A stretch of DNA of 6,098 bases from Bacteroidetes bacterium SW_11_45_7 (GTDB lineage Bacteria; Bacteroidota; Bacteroidia; Chitinophagales; SW-11-45-7): positions 1 to 6,098 of the forward strand of contig PXTV01000181.1 of NCBI GenBank assembly GCA_003022985.1, written 5' to 3'. The notes under the pieces are model-generated. The model made no database searches, had not been told where the DNA came from, and was given only the letters and a program-made list of their open reading frames with translations. The position numbers and the translations under genes were made by a program. Positions within the stretch are counted from its first letter, which is position 1. The number at the start of each line of letters is the position of its first letter. This document shows, one piece after another, positions 1-4,957 of this stretch.

Positions 1-548
1 GCCAAACCGTATTTTCAGGTTTGTCTTATACCGGTTTTGACGGTTATTTCGGTGCACCTACAGCGAATTTGAACGTTACCGTGAAAAATGCCAATAATGG
101 CAATGAAGTGGGCACTTACGAAGCCAATTTGAGTGATTGGAGTCTTGGTGGTGTTGCTATTACTGTAATAGCTTCCGGCTATGTGGATCCATCTTCTGAA
201 AGTAATGTAGAAGCTTCTTTTGGCCTGTATGCTGCTACACCAAGTGGCGGTTCATTGCAAAAACTGCCAAAGGTTACATCTGTAGGGCCGGAGCTCGCAA
301 ATGAGAACAGCTTTGATCTATATCCCAACCCGGTTGCGGATCAACTACAGATCGAATGGCAAGAAGCAACAGGCGAGGATGTAACCTTGGAAATCTACAA
401 CCAGGTTGGTCAGGTTGTGAAATCAGAAGATCTGACAAGGAGCGGCAGTAGCCAAATCGATCTTGCGGATCAAGCAGATGGCATCTATCTCATTCGTCTG
501 CATCAAGATGGTGAGGTGATTGGAAAAGAGAAAGTCGTGAAGCAGTAA
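1..548 (+). CDS. DUF4397-type secreted protein with T9SS sorting domain (3' part only)
   Basis: The frame is open from the left edge (first full codon at 3), so the start and signal peptide lie outside the window. 181 residues are visible. Residues 1 to about 90 are the end of a DUF4397-like domain, with the signatures YTGFDGYF, YEANLSDW, VIASGYVDP and FGLYAATPSGG. A linker of about 20 residues follows, then a type A T9SS C-terminal sorting domain (about residues 104-181) with LYPNP, LEIYNQVGQVV, DGIYLIRL and terminal KVVKQ. Known for the family: this domain directs Bacteroidota cargo across the outer membrane to the cell surface or medium. The DUF4397 part closely resembles the last half-repeat of the downstream broken paralogue, so the two genes are tandem copies. 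A TTG at 21 could be called as a start but is only internal. An intrinsic terminator follows 25 bp after the stop. The biological role is unknown; adhesion or surface structure is a guess. Confidence 0.9.
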   Translation, partial: QTVFSGLSYTGFDGYFGAPTANLNVTVKNANNGNEVGTYEANLSDWSLGGVAITVIASGYVDPSSESNVEASFGLYAATPSGGSLQKLPKVTSVGPELANENSFDLYPNPVADQLQIEWQEATGEDVTLEIYNQVGQVVKSEDLTRSGSSQIDLADQADGIYLIRLHQDGEVIGKEKVVKQ

Positions 549-553
549 TTCAA
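466..553 (+). repeat. Direct repeat copy A: identical 3' end of tandem paralogues
   Basis: These 88 nt, covering the last 27 codons of the sorting domain, the stop codon and 5 nt beyond, are identical to 3579-3666. Immediately upstream the two sorting-domain sequences have many synonymous and non-synonymous differences, so identity starts abruptly. Inferred cause: recent duplication or gene conversion. Confidence 0.9.
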
Positions 554-573
554 TAGTTTCTAATGTTTTTTAA

Positions 574-607
574 CCCTGGCGGGAATTGTTCCTGCCGGGG
601 TTTTTTT
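574..607 (+). terminator. Rho-independent terminator after the first DUF4397 gene
   Basis: A 12-bp stem, CCCTGGCGGGAA pairing with TTCCTGCCGGGG (two G-U wobbles), closes on a 3-nt TTG loop and is followed directly by seven T residues. It lies 25 bp after the stop codon. The hairpin, T-run and following bases (574-614) recur exactly at 3689-3729 after the downstream paralogue. Confidence 0.9.
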
Positions 608-760
608 AGTTTGACAACAAAATAAAAACAGCATAAATAAGAGGTAGTTGTGCAAGCAAAAAGGATGGTTTGACATAATAAACAATTTGTTTTCTTTTGT
701 GTGGGCAAACTCATTACCAATACATCAAGATTTTGTCTTTCAATTAAAAACTAACATAAG

Positions 761-1756
761 ATGAAACAACTGACGTTATTCCTGTTGTCCATTCTGTTTT
801 TGATAACCCTGAATAGCTACGGTCAACCCAACGCAAGGGTACAGATTATCCACAATTCCGCTGATGTATCTTTAGACACAGTTGATATGTGGCTGAACGG
901 CAACAAAGAATTCGATGATTTAGCATTCCGGGAAGCCACACCGTTTGTTGATCTGCCGGCTGACACGGCATTGAATATCGGGATAGCCGGTCAAAGCAGT
1001 TCTGCTGTTGGCGATACAATCGTCAATTTTACCGACACACTTACCAATAATGAAACCTACGTGATTGTTGTTCACGGTGTAGCTAATCCAAGCAACTATT
1101 CACCCTCACCTGATCTGACACTCGCCATTAAGCCGATGGCCCGTGAAGAAGCAAACGTTAGCGGAAATTCAGATATACTTATCCATCATGGCTCAACTGA
1201 TGCACCAGCCATTGATATCGATGAAACTGCCAGTGGTCTTGGCAACCTCGTCAACAACCTTAATTACGGCCAATTCGGTGGCTACTACGAATTGCTTCCT
1301 CAAGACTATGTGCTGAGCGTCAAAGATTCAACCGGTTCACCAACTATAGGAGTCTATGAGGCAAATTTGGACCAAAATAGTTGGCAGGATTCGGCCATTA
1401 CAATTTTGGCTTCGGGCTTTTTGGATACCTCGCAAAACAACAACGGCCCTGAGTTTGGCCTTTATGCAGCCCTGGCGGAAGGAGGTCAACTCATAGAACT
1501 GCCGGAGAAGGATCAGAGTGCCAGGGCGCAGATCATCCACAATTCCGCTGATGCCGCATTGGATACTGTTGATATTTGGGTGAATGGCAACAAAGCTTTT
1601 GACGATCTGGCATTCCGTGAGGCCACACCCTTTGTCGATTTGCCGGCAGCCACGCCATTGGATATCGGTATAGCCGGGCCCCGGCCTTTGATCTCAACGT
1701 TAAGGCAATGGCACGTGAGGAAGCAAATAGTAGCGGGAATACTGATGTTCTCTTGA
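761..1756 (+). CDS. N-terminal fragment of the DUF4397 repeat protein: signal peptide, R1 and start of R2
   Basis: This is the only part translatable from a proper start (331 residues). The ATG at 761 follows an A-rich leader. Residues 1 to about 21 form a Sec signal peptide: K2, a hydrophobic core from L4 to L17, and likely cleavage before Q22. Repeat R1 spans residues 25-253. R2 begins at 254 (ARAQIIHNSAD) and follows the family to GIAG at residue 306. The last 25 residues, beginning PRPLIS, are out of frame and match nothing in the sister repeats, so the TGA at 1754-1756 is a consequence of the frame break. Without a sorting domain the product would probably stay in the periplasm or be degraded. 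The repeats are DUF4397-like; no enzymatic motif is visible. Confidence 0.75.
   Translation: MKQLTLFLLSILFLITLNSYGQPNARVQIIHNSADVSLDTVDMWLNGNKEFDDLAFREATPFVDLPADTALNIGIAGQSSSAVGDTIVNFTDTLTNNETYVIVVHGVANPSNYSPSPDLTLAIKPMAREEANVSGNSDILIHHGSTDAPAIDIDETASGLGNLVNNLNYGQFGGYYELLPQDYVLSVKDSTGSPTIGVYEANLDQNSWQDSAITILASGFLDTSQNNNGPEFGLYAALAEGGQLIELPEKDQSARAQIIHNSADAALDTVDIWVNGNKAFDDLAFREATPFVDLPAATPLDIGIAGPRPLISTLRQWHVRKQIVAGILMFS
833..1519 (+). repeat. DUF4397 repeat unit R1 (229 codons)
   Basis: First complete tandem unit, from ARVQIIHNSAD to ELPEKDQS. It carries all family landmarks: FREATPFVDLP, GIAG, a middle part with VGDTIVNFTDTL, MAREEAN, HHGSTDAPAID, YEANLDQ, ASGFLDTSQNNNGP and GGQLIELP. It serves as the reference for measuring the loss in R2. 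Confidence 0.85.
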
Positions 1757-2082
1757 ATCATGGTGCTACAGATGCACCGGCTGTCGATGTAGTTGCCGGC
1801 TGTAACAAAGCTGCCAATAACCTTGCCTACACCCAGTTCGAGGAGTATTTGGAATTGCCAACACAGGATTACGTGCTGACAGTAACTGATTCTTCTGGAG
1901 CGCCAACAGTAAGCTCCTATGAAGCCAATTTCGACCAAAGGGATTTGCAGGACTCAGCGCTTACAGTGCTGGCCTCCGGTTTTGTTGATACAGCCCAGAA
2001 TAATAATGGGCCCGCATTCGGCCTTTATGCTGCCTTACCGGAAGGTGGCCAACTTATCCAACTGCCCCAAACCTCATCCAAT
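1520..2082 (+). repeat. DUF4397 repeat unit R2, internally deleted
   Basis: It starts ARAQIIHNSADAALD and ends before the next ARAQIIHNSAD. The distance from the last codon of GIAG to the ATG of MAREEAN is 29 nt here against 144 nt in R1, so about 115 nt (38 codons plus one base) are missing and the frame shifts inside the unit. Both ends of the unit are well conserved with R1 and R3. Confidence 0.85.
1673..1685. repeat. GC-rich inverted repeat at the first frame break
   Basis: GCCGGG, one central C, then CCCGGC: six-base arms that are exact reverse complements. The point where homology passes from one frame to the other lies within or next to this palindrome, so it marks the junction of the R2 deletion. 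Confidence 0.7.
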
Positions 2083-3453
2083 GCCAGAGCTCAGATCATT
2101 CACAATTCGGCTGATGCAGCAGTTGATACTGTGGATATTTGGATAAATGGCAGTAAGAAATTCGATGATCTTGCCTTTCGGGAAGCCACACCATTTGTTG
2201 ATCTGCCCTCCTGTAGACAGCTAAATATTGGCATAGCGGATAATAACAGTTCCGCTGTAAGTGACACGCTGGTGAACTTCACGCAAACACTCAAGGCCGA
2301 TGAAAAATACGTGGTTGTGGCCAATGGGGTTGTGAATGCTAATGATTACAATCCGGCTCCTGACTTTGGACTGGATGTAAAGCCCATGGTACGCGAAGAA
2401 GCGAATAGTGGGGGGAACACGGATATCCTGTTGAATCATGGCGCCACGGATGTACCTGCTGTGGATATTTCAGCTACTCTTCTTCCTGTAACTGACAGTC
2501 TCACCTATGGATCGTTTGATGGGTACATTGAGACCCCTACTTTCGATGTAGAATTGACGGTTGAAGATGCTACGAGTTCTGCAACAATTGGCACTTATGA
2601 TGCAAACTTAAGCCAATTGGGCCTCGAGGACTCGGCCGTTACAGTTGTTGCATCAGGATTTGATGACCCCTATCAAAACAATAATGGGCCGGGTTTTGGG
2701 TTGTTTGTAGCGCTCCCCAATGGCGGCCAGCTCATTGAACTGCCGGAAGTGCAGGACACAGCTAATGTGCAATTTATCCACAACGTAGCAGATATCTCTG
2801 CCAGCACCATTGATATATGGATCAACAATCAGAAAAAGATTGATAACATCAGCTTTCGTGAAGCAACCTCCTTTTTCGATCTCGGCTATCCGGAAGGAAC
2901 GGAAGTTGAGATTGGCATAGCCGCGCCAAACAGCAGCACTCCTGATGATATTATTCAAACCCTGAATGAACCATTTGACGCCTCATTTTTGGGTGATCCC
3001 AAATTTGTGGCTGTTTTGAACGGAACCATCAATGGCAATAAGGACCTCAGCCTTGATGTGCGGGATGATGCGAGGGAGGATGCTGACGGGGGTGCAGGTA
3101 AAACCGACTTATTGGCCCACCATGGTACGCCGGATGCACCTGATTTATTGATTGATTTGGCTTTGAATCCATTTAACGGGCTTGCCTATACAGAGTTCGA
3201 TGGCTATTTGGAAGTTAGCACCGGCAATACCACTGTTACAGTCAAAAATGATAACGATGGCTCCGTTATTGGCAAATTTGAAGCTAACCTCAGTGACTGG
3301 AATCTGGAGGGCGAGGCGATAACCATTGTTGCTTCAGGTTACCTCGATCCTTCCAATAACGCCAATGTGGATGCCAACTTTGGCTTGTATGTCACTGTTC
3401 CGGGTGGCGACACCCGGAAAAAGTGGCCAGCTGTACCCAAATCCTGCAAATGA
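1708..3453 (+). CDS. Middle fragment of the DUF4397 repeat protein: rest of R2, R3, R4
   Basis: This 581-residue open frame continues the same protein after the first frame break. Homology starts slightly upstream of the nominal ATG at 1708 (the frame reads APAFDLNVK from about 1678), and that ATG encodes the Met of the internal MAREEAN motif, so it is not a natural start. Residues 1-125 complete R2, 126-351 are R3 and 352-568 are R4, the most divergent repeat (DAREDAD in place of MAREEAN, TPDAPDL in place of TDAPAVD). The last 13 residues (TRKKWPAVPKSCK) run past the second break and end before the sorting domain. There is no signal peptide, so it is unlikely to be an independently working gene. 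Confidence 0.65.
   Translation: MAREEANSSGNTDVLLNHGATDAPAVDVVAGCNKAANNLAYTQFEEYLELPTQDYVLTVTDSSGAPTVSSYEANFDQRDLQDSALTVLASGFVDTAQNNNGPAFGLYAALPEGGQLIQLPQTSSNARAQIIHNSADAAVDTVDIWINGSKKFDDLAFREATPFVDLPSCRQLNIGIADNNSSAVSDTLVNFTQTLKADEKYVVVANGVVNANDYNPAPDFGLDVKPMVREEANSGGNTDILLNHGATDVPAVDISATLLPVTDSLTYGSFDGYIETPTFDVELTVEDATSSATIGTYDANLSQLGLEDSAVTVVASGFDDPYQNNNGPGFGLFVALPNGGQLIELPEVQDTANVQFIHNVADISASTIDIWINNQKKIDNISFREATSFFDLGYPEGTEVEIGIAAPNSSTPDDIIQTLNEPFDASFLGDPKFVAVLNGTINGNKDLSLDVRDDAREDADGGAGKTDLLAHHGTPDAPDLLIDLALNPFNGLAYTEFDGYLEVSTGNTTVTVKNDNDGSVIGKFEANLSDWNLEGEAITIVASGYLDPSNNANVDANFGLYVTVPGGDTRKKWPAVPKSCK
2083..2760 (+). repeat. DUF4397 repeat unit R3 (226 codons)
   Basis: Complete unit with the same landmarks as R1 (FREATPFVDLP, GIADNNSSAVSDTLVNFTQTL, MVREEAN, NHGATDVPAVD, YDANLSQ, ASGFDDPYQNNNGP, GGQLIELP). 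Many stretches are close to R1 and R2 at DNA level, indicating internal duplication. Confidence 0.85.
2761..3411 (+). repeat. DUF4397 repeat unit R4, divergent terminal unit (217 codons)
   Basis: It starts ANVQFIHNVAD and ends VTVPGGD. It keeps FREAT, GIA, a DAREDAD variant of the joining motif, HHGTPDAPD and EANLSDW. Its second half resembles the terminal half-repeat of the upstream paralogue (YTEFDGYLE / YTGFDGYFG, EANLSDW, ASGY-DPS) more than it resembles R1-R3. Confidence 0.8.
3398..3419 (+). repeat. Perfect 9-bp hairpin with GCGA loop at the second frame break
   Basis: TTCCGGGTG and CACCCGGAA are exact reverse complements separated by GCGA, a GNRA-type tetraloop sequence. The hairpin encodes the end of R4 and is followed directly by the rest of a five-A run (3418-3422), where the frame changes. 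There is no T-run, so it is not a standard terminator. Confidence 0.7.
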
Positions 3454-3661
3454 TCAATTGCATATCGATTGGCAAGACGAAACAGGCGAGCATCTCACGT
3501 TAGAAATGTACAACCAGCTTGGCGAAGTTGTCAAAACGGAAGATTTGGCGAGGAATGGCAACAGCCAAATCGATCTTTCGGATCAAGCAGATGGCATCTA
3601 TCTCATTCGTCTGCATCAAGATGGTGAGGTGATTGGAAAAGAGAAAGTCGTGAAGCAGTAA
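3425..3661 (+). CDS. C-terminal T9SS sorting-domain fragment of the DUF4397 repeat protein
   Basis: In the same frame as the ATG at 761, this stretch encodes a type A T9SS sorting domain: LYPNPANDQL, then LEMYNQLGEVV, DGIYLIRL and KVVKQ. It matches the sorting domain of the upstream gene, exactly at DNA level over its last 27 codons. The open frame extends upstream (possible TTG start at 3326), but that part is a shadow of R4 in the wrong frame. It has no credible start of its own and is the tail of the broken gene. Removing one A from the A-run at 3418-3422 would fuse R4 to it smoothly, as GGDTRKSGQLYPNP. Confidence 0.6.
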   Translation, partial: GQLYPNPANDQLHIDWQDETGEHLTLEMYNQLGEVVKTEDLARNGNSQIDLSDQADGIYLIRLHQDGEVIGKEKVVKQ

Positions 3662-3666
3662 TTCAA
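3579..3666 (+). repeat. Direct repeat copy B: identical 3' end of tandem paralogues
   Basis: Identical over 88 nt to 466-553, including the stop codon and 5 nt past it. After a short diverged spacer of about 20 nt, identity resumes for the 41-nt terminator block (3689-3729 against 574-614). Confidence 0.9.
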
Positions 3667-3688
3667 CAGTGTCTCATGGCTGTTTAAG

Positions 3689-3722
3689 CCCTGGCGGGAA
3701 TTGTTCCTGCCGGGGTTTTTTT
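3689..3722 (+). terminator. Rho-independent terminator after the broken DUF4397 gene
   Basis: Same sequence as the terminator of the upstream paralogue: a 12-bp stem with two G-U wobbles, a TTG loop and seven T residues, starting 28 nt after the stop codon. Confidence 0.9.
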
Positions 3723-4126
3723 AGTTTGATGAAAGAATAAGATAATTGTTAACAATGATTAAGGAATAAAGGGAAGAAGTAAGCCGATACCATATGAACT
3801 GAGTAAAACGTGTGGGGAATAGAAGCCCATGCCATGCCACTGAGGTACCAAAAATCAGAGAAGGGCCAAACCTTGAGAAGCAAACAAGACCTGCAAGTAA
3901 TTAAAGTTTCAATAGGAAGGCAAGCATGCAGAAAATCCCACTAAGAAACGTGATCTGACTACCTTAAGACAGGCACAACCCAGAAAGGTACACAAGTTGG
4001 TTTGAGGATAAGGAAGTAAATAATCCCTACCTTCTTAGTCGATTAGCTGTTATTAAAGTCCGTGGCCAGTGGAAAAACAACCTTTGGGAATTGGATTTGA
4101 GCAATAATTCTTGTAACTTGTTGACT
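3723..4126. other. Intergenic region of about 400 bp without a supportable gene
   Basis: No frame on either strand gives a convincing protein; stops are frequent, and the short reverse-strand open frames at 4027-4249 are shadows of the antitoxin gene. The plus strand is markedly purine-rich between about 3725 and 4020 (many AAG, GAA and GGA runs), unlike the coding DNA on either side. It contains a 12-bp palindrome at 3745. No tRNA-like fold, terminal inverted repeat or recognisable transposase remnant was seen. It presumably includes the promoter of the toxin-antitoxin pair near its right end. Confidence 0.5.
3745..3756. repeat. 12-bp perfect palindrome (ATTGTTAACAAT)
   Basis: ATTGTT followed by its exact reverse complement AACAAT. 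It lies just past the terminator of the broken gene and about 370 bp before the antitoxin start, too far for an obvious operator of that operon. It could be a regulator site or chance in AT-rich DNA. Confidence 0.3.
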
Positions 4127-4351
4127 ATGAAAGTCCCTATTTCCATAGAATACGAGCAGTTGGTACAAATCATCAAGGCATTGCCACCTGAGCAACTGCG
4201 GAAACTCCAAATGGAAATCGAGAAGGAAGCGAAGAAGGGATACAAACAAGATTTGGAGACATTGCTTTTAAATGGCCCCGTTGCAACTGAGCAACAACTG
4301 CAGGCGATTCAAAAAAACAGAGAAGCGATCAATCAATGGCGGAAAGAATGA
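4127..4351 (+). CDS. Putative antitoxin of a VapBC-type toxin-antitoxin pair
   Basis: A 74-residue, highly charged, mostly helical protein: a short N-terminal strand-like stretch (MKVPISIEYEQ), a helical segment with the LPPEQLRKLQMEIEKE motif at about residues 19-34, then a basic middle and a Q/N/K-rich C-terminus ending QWRKE. The ATG at 4127 is preferred; an upstream TTG at 4091 would add 12 uncharacteristic residues. Its stop overlaps the start of the PIN-domain toxin gene, the usual translationally coupled antitoxin-first order of type II modules. Expected role, from context: bind and inhibit the toxin, and perhaps repress the operon. I do not recognise a named DNA-binding fold (AbrB, RHH or Phd) with certainty, so assignment as antitoxin rests mainly on position, size and composition. 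Confidence 0.75.
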   Translation: MKVPISIEYEQLVQIIKALPPEQLRKLQMEIEKEAKKGYKQDLETLLLNGPVATEQQLQAIQKNREAINQWRKE

Positions 4352-4728
4352 TATTGGTTGACACCTCTGTGCTCATCGACTACTATCGCAAAACCTATAA
4401 GGAAAATTCAGTCTGGATAGGTTTAGTACGCCAAGAATATGCATTCGCCATTTCTGCAGTAACGAAGTATGAGGTCTATTCAGGTGCTACTCAGCACCAG
4501 CTGGATTTTTGGAATCGAGTTTTGGAAGAGATTCTCGTCCTTCCATTTGACGAAACTTGTGTCGATAAAGCGATAGAGATGAATGCCTCTTTGAAACAAA
4601 AACGAAAGCAGATAGATATTGCTGATTTGTTCATTGCTGCAACAGCCGTTAATCATAACTTGACCATTGCAACATTAAACCGCAAAGACTTTGAGCGCAT
4701 CGATGAATTGAATTTGGTTGCCTTTTGA
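4348..4728 (+). CDS. vapC: VapC-type toxin, PIN-domain ribonuclease
   Basis: 126 residues from the ATG at 4348, which overlaps the antitoxin stop as ATGA. A start at 4336 would add MAER; the later start is preferred because the PIN core begins at once as MILVDTSVLIDYY. The acidic metal-binding residues expected of PIN nucleases are visible: D5 in VDTSVLID, E42 in TKYEVYSG, D93 in DIADLFIAATA, and D114 in TLNRKDFERI. Length is normal for VapC (about 125-135 residues). Family knowledge: VapC toxins are Mg2+-dependent endoribonucleases that cut specific RNAs, often tRNA or rRNA, to arrest growth when the antitoxin is lost. The target here cannot be read from sequence. All catalytic positions appear intact, so it is probably active. 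It shares a transcript with the antitoxin. Confidence 0.92.
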   Translation: MILVDTSVLIDYYRKTYKENSVWIGLVRQEYAFAISAVTKYEVYSGATQHQLDFWNRVLEEILVLPFDETCVDKAIEMNASLKQKRKQIDIADLFIAATAVNHNLTIATLNRKDFERIDELNLVAF

Positions 4729-4787
4729 TCGGCCAATTCCTCGAGCAATTCCAGGCTCTGCCCAGATCCCCGCTAGCATATTAGCAG

Positions 4788-4807
4788 TTATTGATCTTAT
4801 TGATCTT
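4788..4807. repeat. Short tandem repeat (TTATTGATC twice)
   Basis: Two adjacent copies of the 9-mer TTATTGATC followed by TT, within the 229-bp gap between the toxin gene and the beta-barrel gene. Function unknown; possibly a regulator half-site pair or chance. Confidence 0.45.
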
Positions 4808-4824
4808 GACAACTCGTGCAAATC

Positions 4825-4862
4825 TCAGCGCCTTCGTGTCTCCGCAAATCGCTGATGTTTTT
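4825..4862 (+). terminator. Weak candidate terminator downstream of the toxin gene
   Basis: TCAGCG (4825-4830) can pair with CGCTGA (4850-4855) across a 19-nt loop, followed by TG and five T residues. The stem is only 6 bp and the loop is long, so it is far weaker than the two terminators upstream. It is the only terminator-like structure seen after the toxin gene. Confidence 0.25.
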
Positions 4863-4957
4863 GGAATGCCATGTGTTATTGGTATCTTGAATTGCAAGTC
4901 AATAAGCATTTGAAACAGTTCGGCTGTCAAATTGTTAAGTTATAATACTATGTGCCT

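Larger units (their letters stand above)
761..3661 (+). pseudogene. Four-repeat DUF4397 T9SS cargo gene, broken by two frame disruptions
   Basis: Read across frames, this is one gene: signal peptide, four tandem repeats R1-R4 of about 217-229 residues (R2 shortened), and a type A T9SS sorting domain ending KVVKQ. Each repeat has a first half (IIHNSAD, FREATPFVDLP, GIAG) joined by an M(A/V)REEAN motif to a second half (HG-TDAPA-D, YEANxxQ, ASGF-D, NNNGP-FGLY, GGQLIELP). Repeat 2 has lost about 115 bp between its GIAG and MAREEAN motifs, moving the frame at about 1678. A second break at about 3418-3422 moves it back. Start and stop are therefore in register (2901 bp), but the region between is not, and translation from 761 stops at 1756. 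The intact ancestor would have been about 1000 residues. As written, the product lacks its sorting signal and should not be exported by T9SS. Real decay, within-strain variation through repeat recombination, or an assembly error in a repetitive gene are all possible. Confidence 0.75.

Noticed and set aside
669..698. Possible promoter before the broken DUF4397 gene (TTGACA at 670, ACAATTTG at 682)
   Set aside because: The TTGACA has no TATAAT-like partner at usual spacing, and the ACAATTTG resembles the Bacteroidota -7 box (TAnnTTTG) with a mismatch and only 9 bp from the upstream TTTG. Too weak to call.
1919..2146. Plus-strand open frame of 75 codons inside R2/R3
   Set aside because: It overlaps the repeat-coding frame in the wrong phase and encodes no recognisable pattern.
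1337..2958. Several reverse-strand open frames across the DUF4397 repeats (1337-1540, 1513-1938, 2100-2324, 2221-2439, 2653-2958)
   Set aside because: They are antisense shadows of the repeat-coding DNA. Similar shadows recur at the same position in each repeat and none has a plausible signal or domain.
3780..4020. Group II intron or transposon remnant in the purine-rich gap
   Set aside because: I looked for a domain V-like hairpin, terminal inverted repeats and reverse-transcriptase or transposase motifs on both strands and found none.
4083..4113. Possible Bacteroidota-type promoter before the antitoxin (TTTG at 4083, TAATTCTTG at 4105)
   Set aside because: Spacing of 18 bp is attractive, but the -7 box needs an additional base to fit TAnnTTTG. 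Left as a suggestion only.
4027..4249. Reverse-strand open frames opposite the antitoxin
   Set aside because: They are antisense to a gene coupled with a clear PIN toxin; the two overlap each other in different frames and have no domain features.
4941..4946. TATAAT directly upstream of the porin-like gene
   Set aside because: It ends only 11 bp before the ATG and no -35 element stands at 16-19 bp; the nearest TTGAAA (4910) is 25 bp away.
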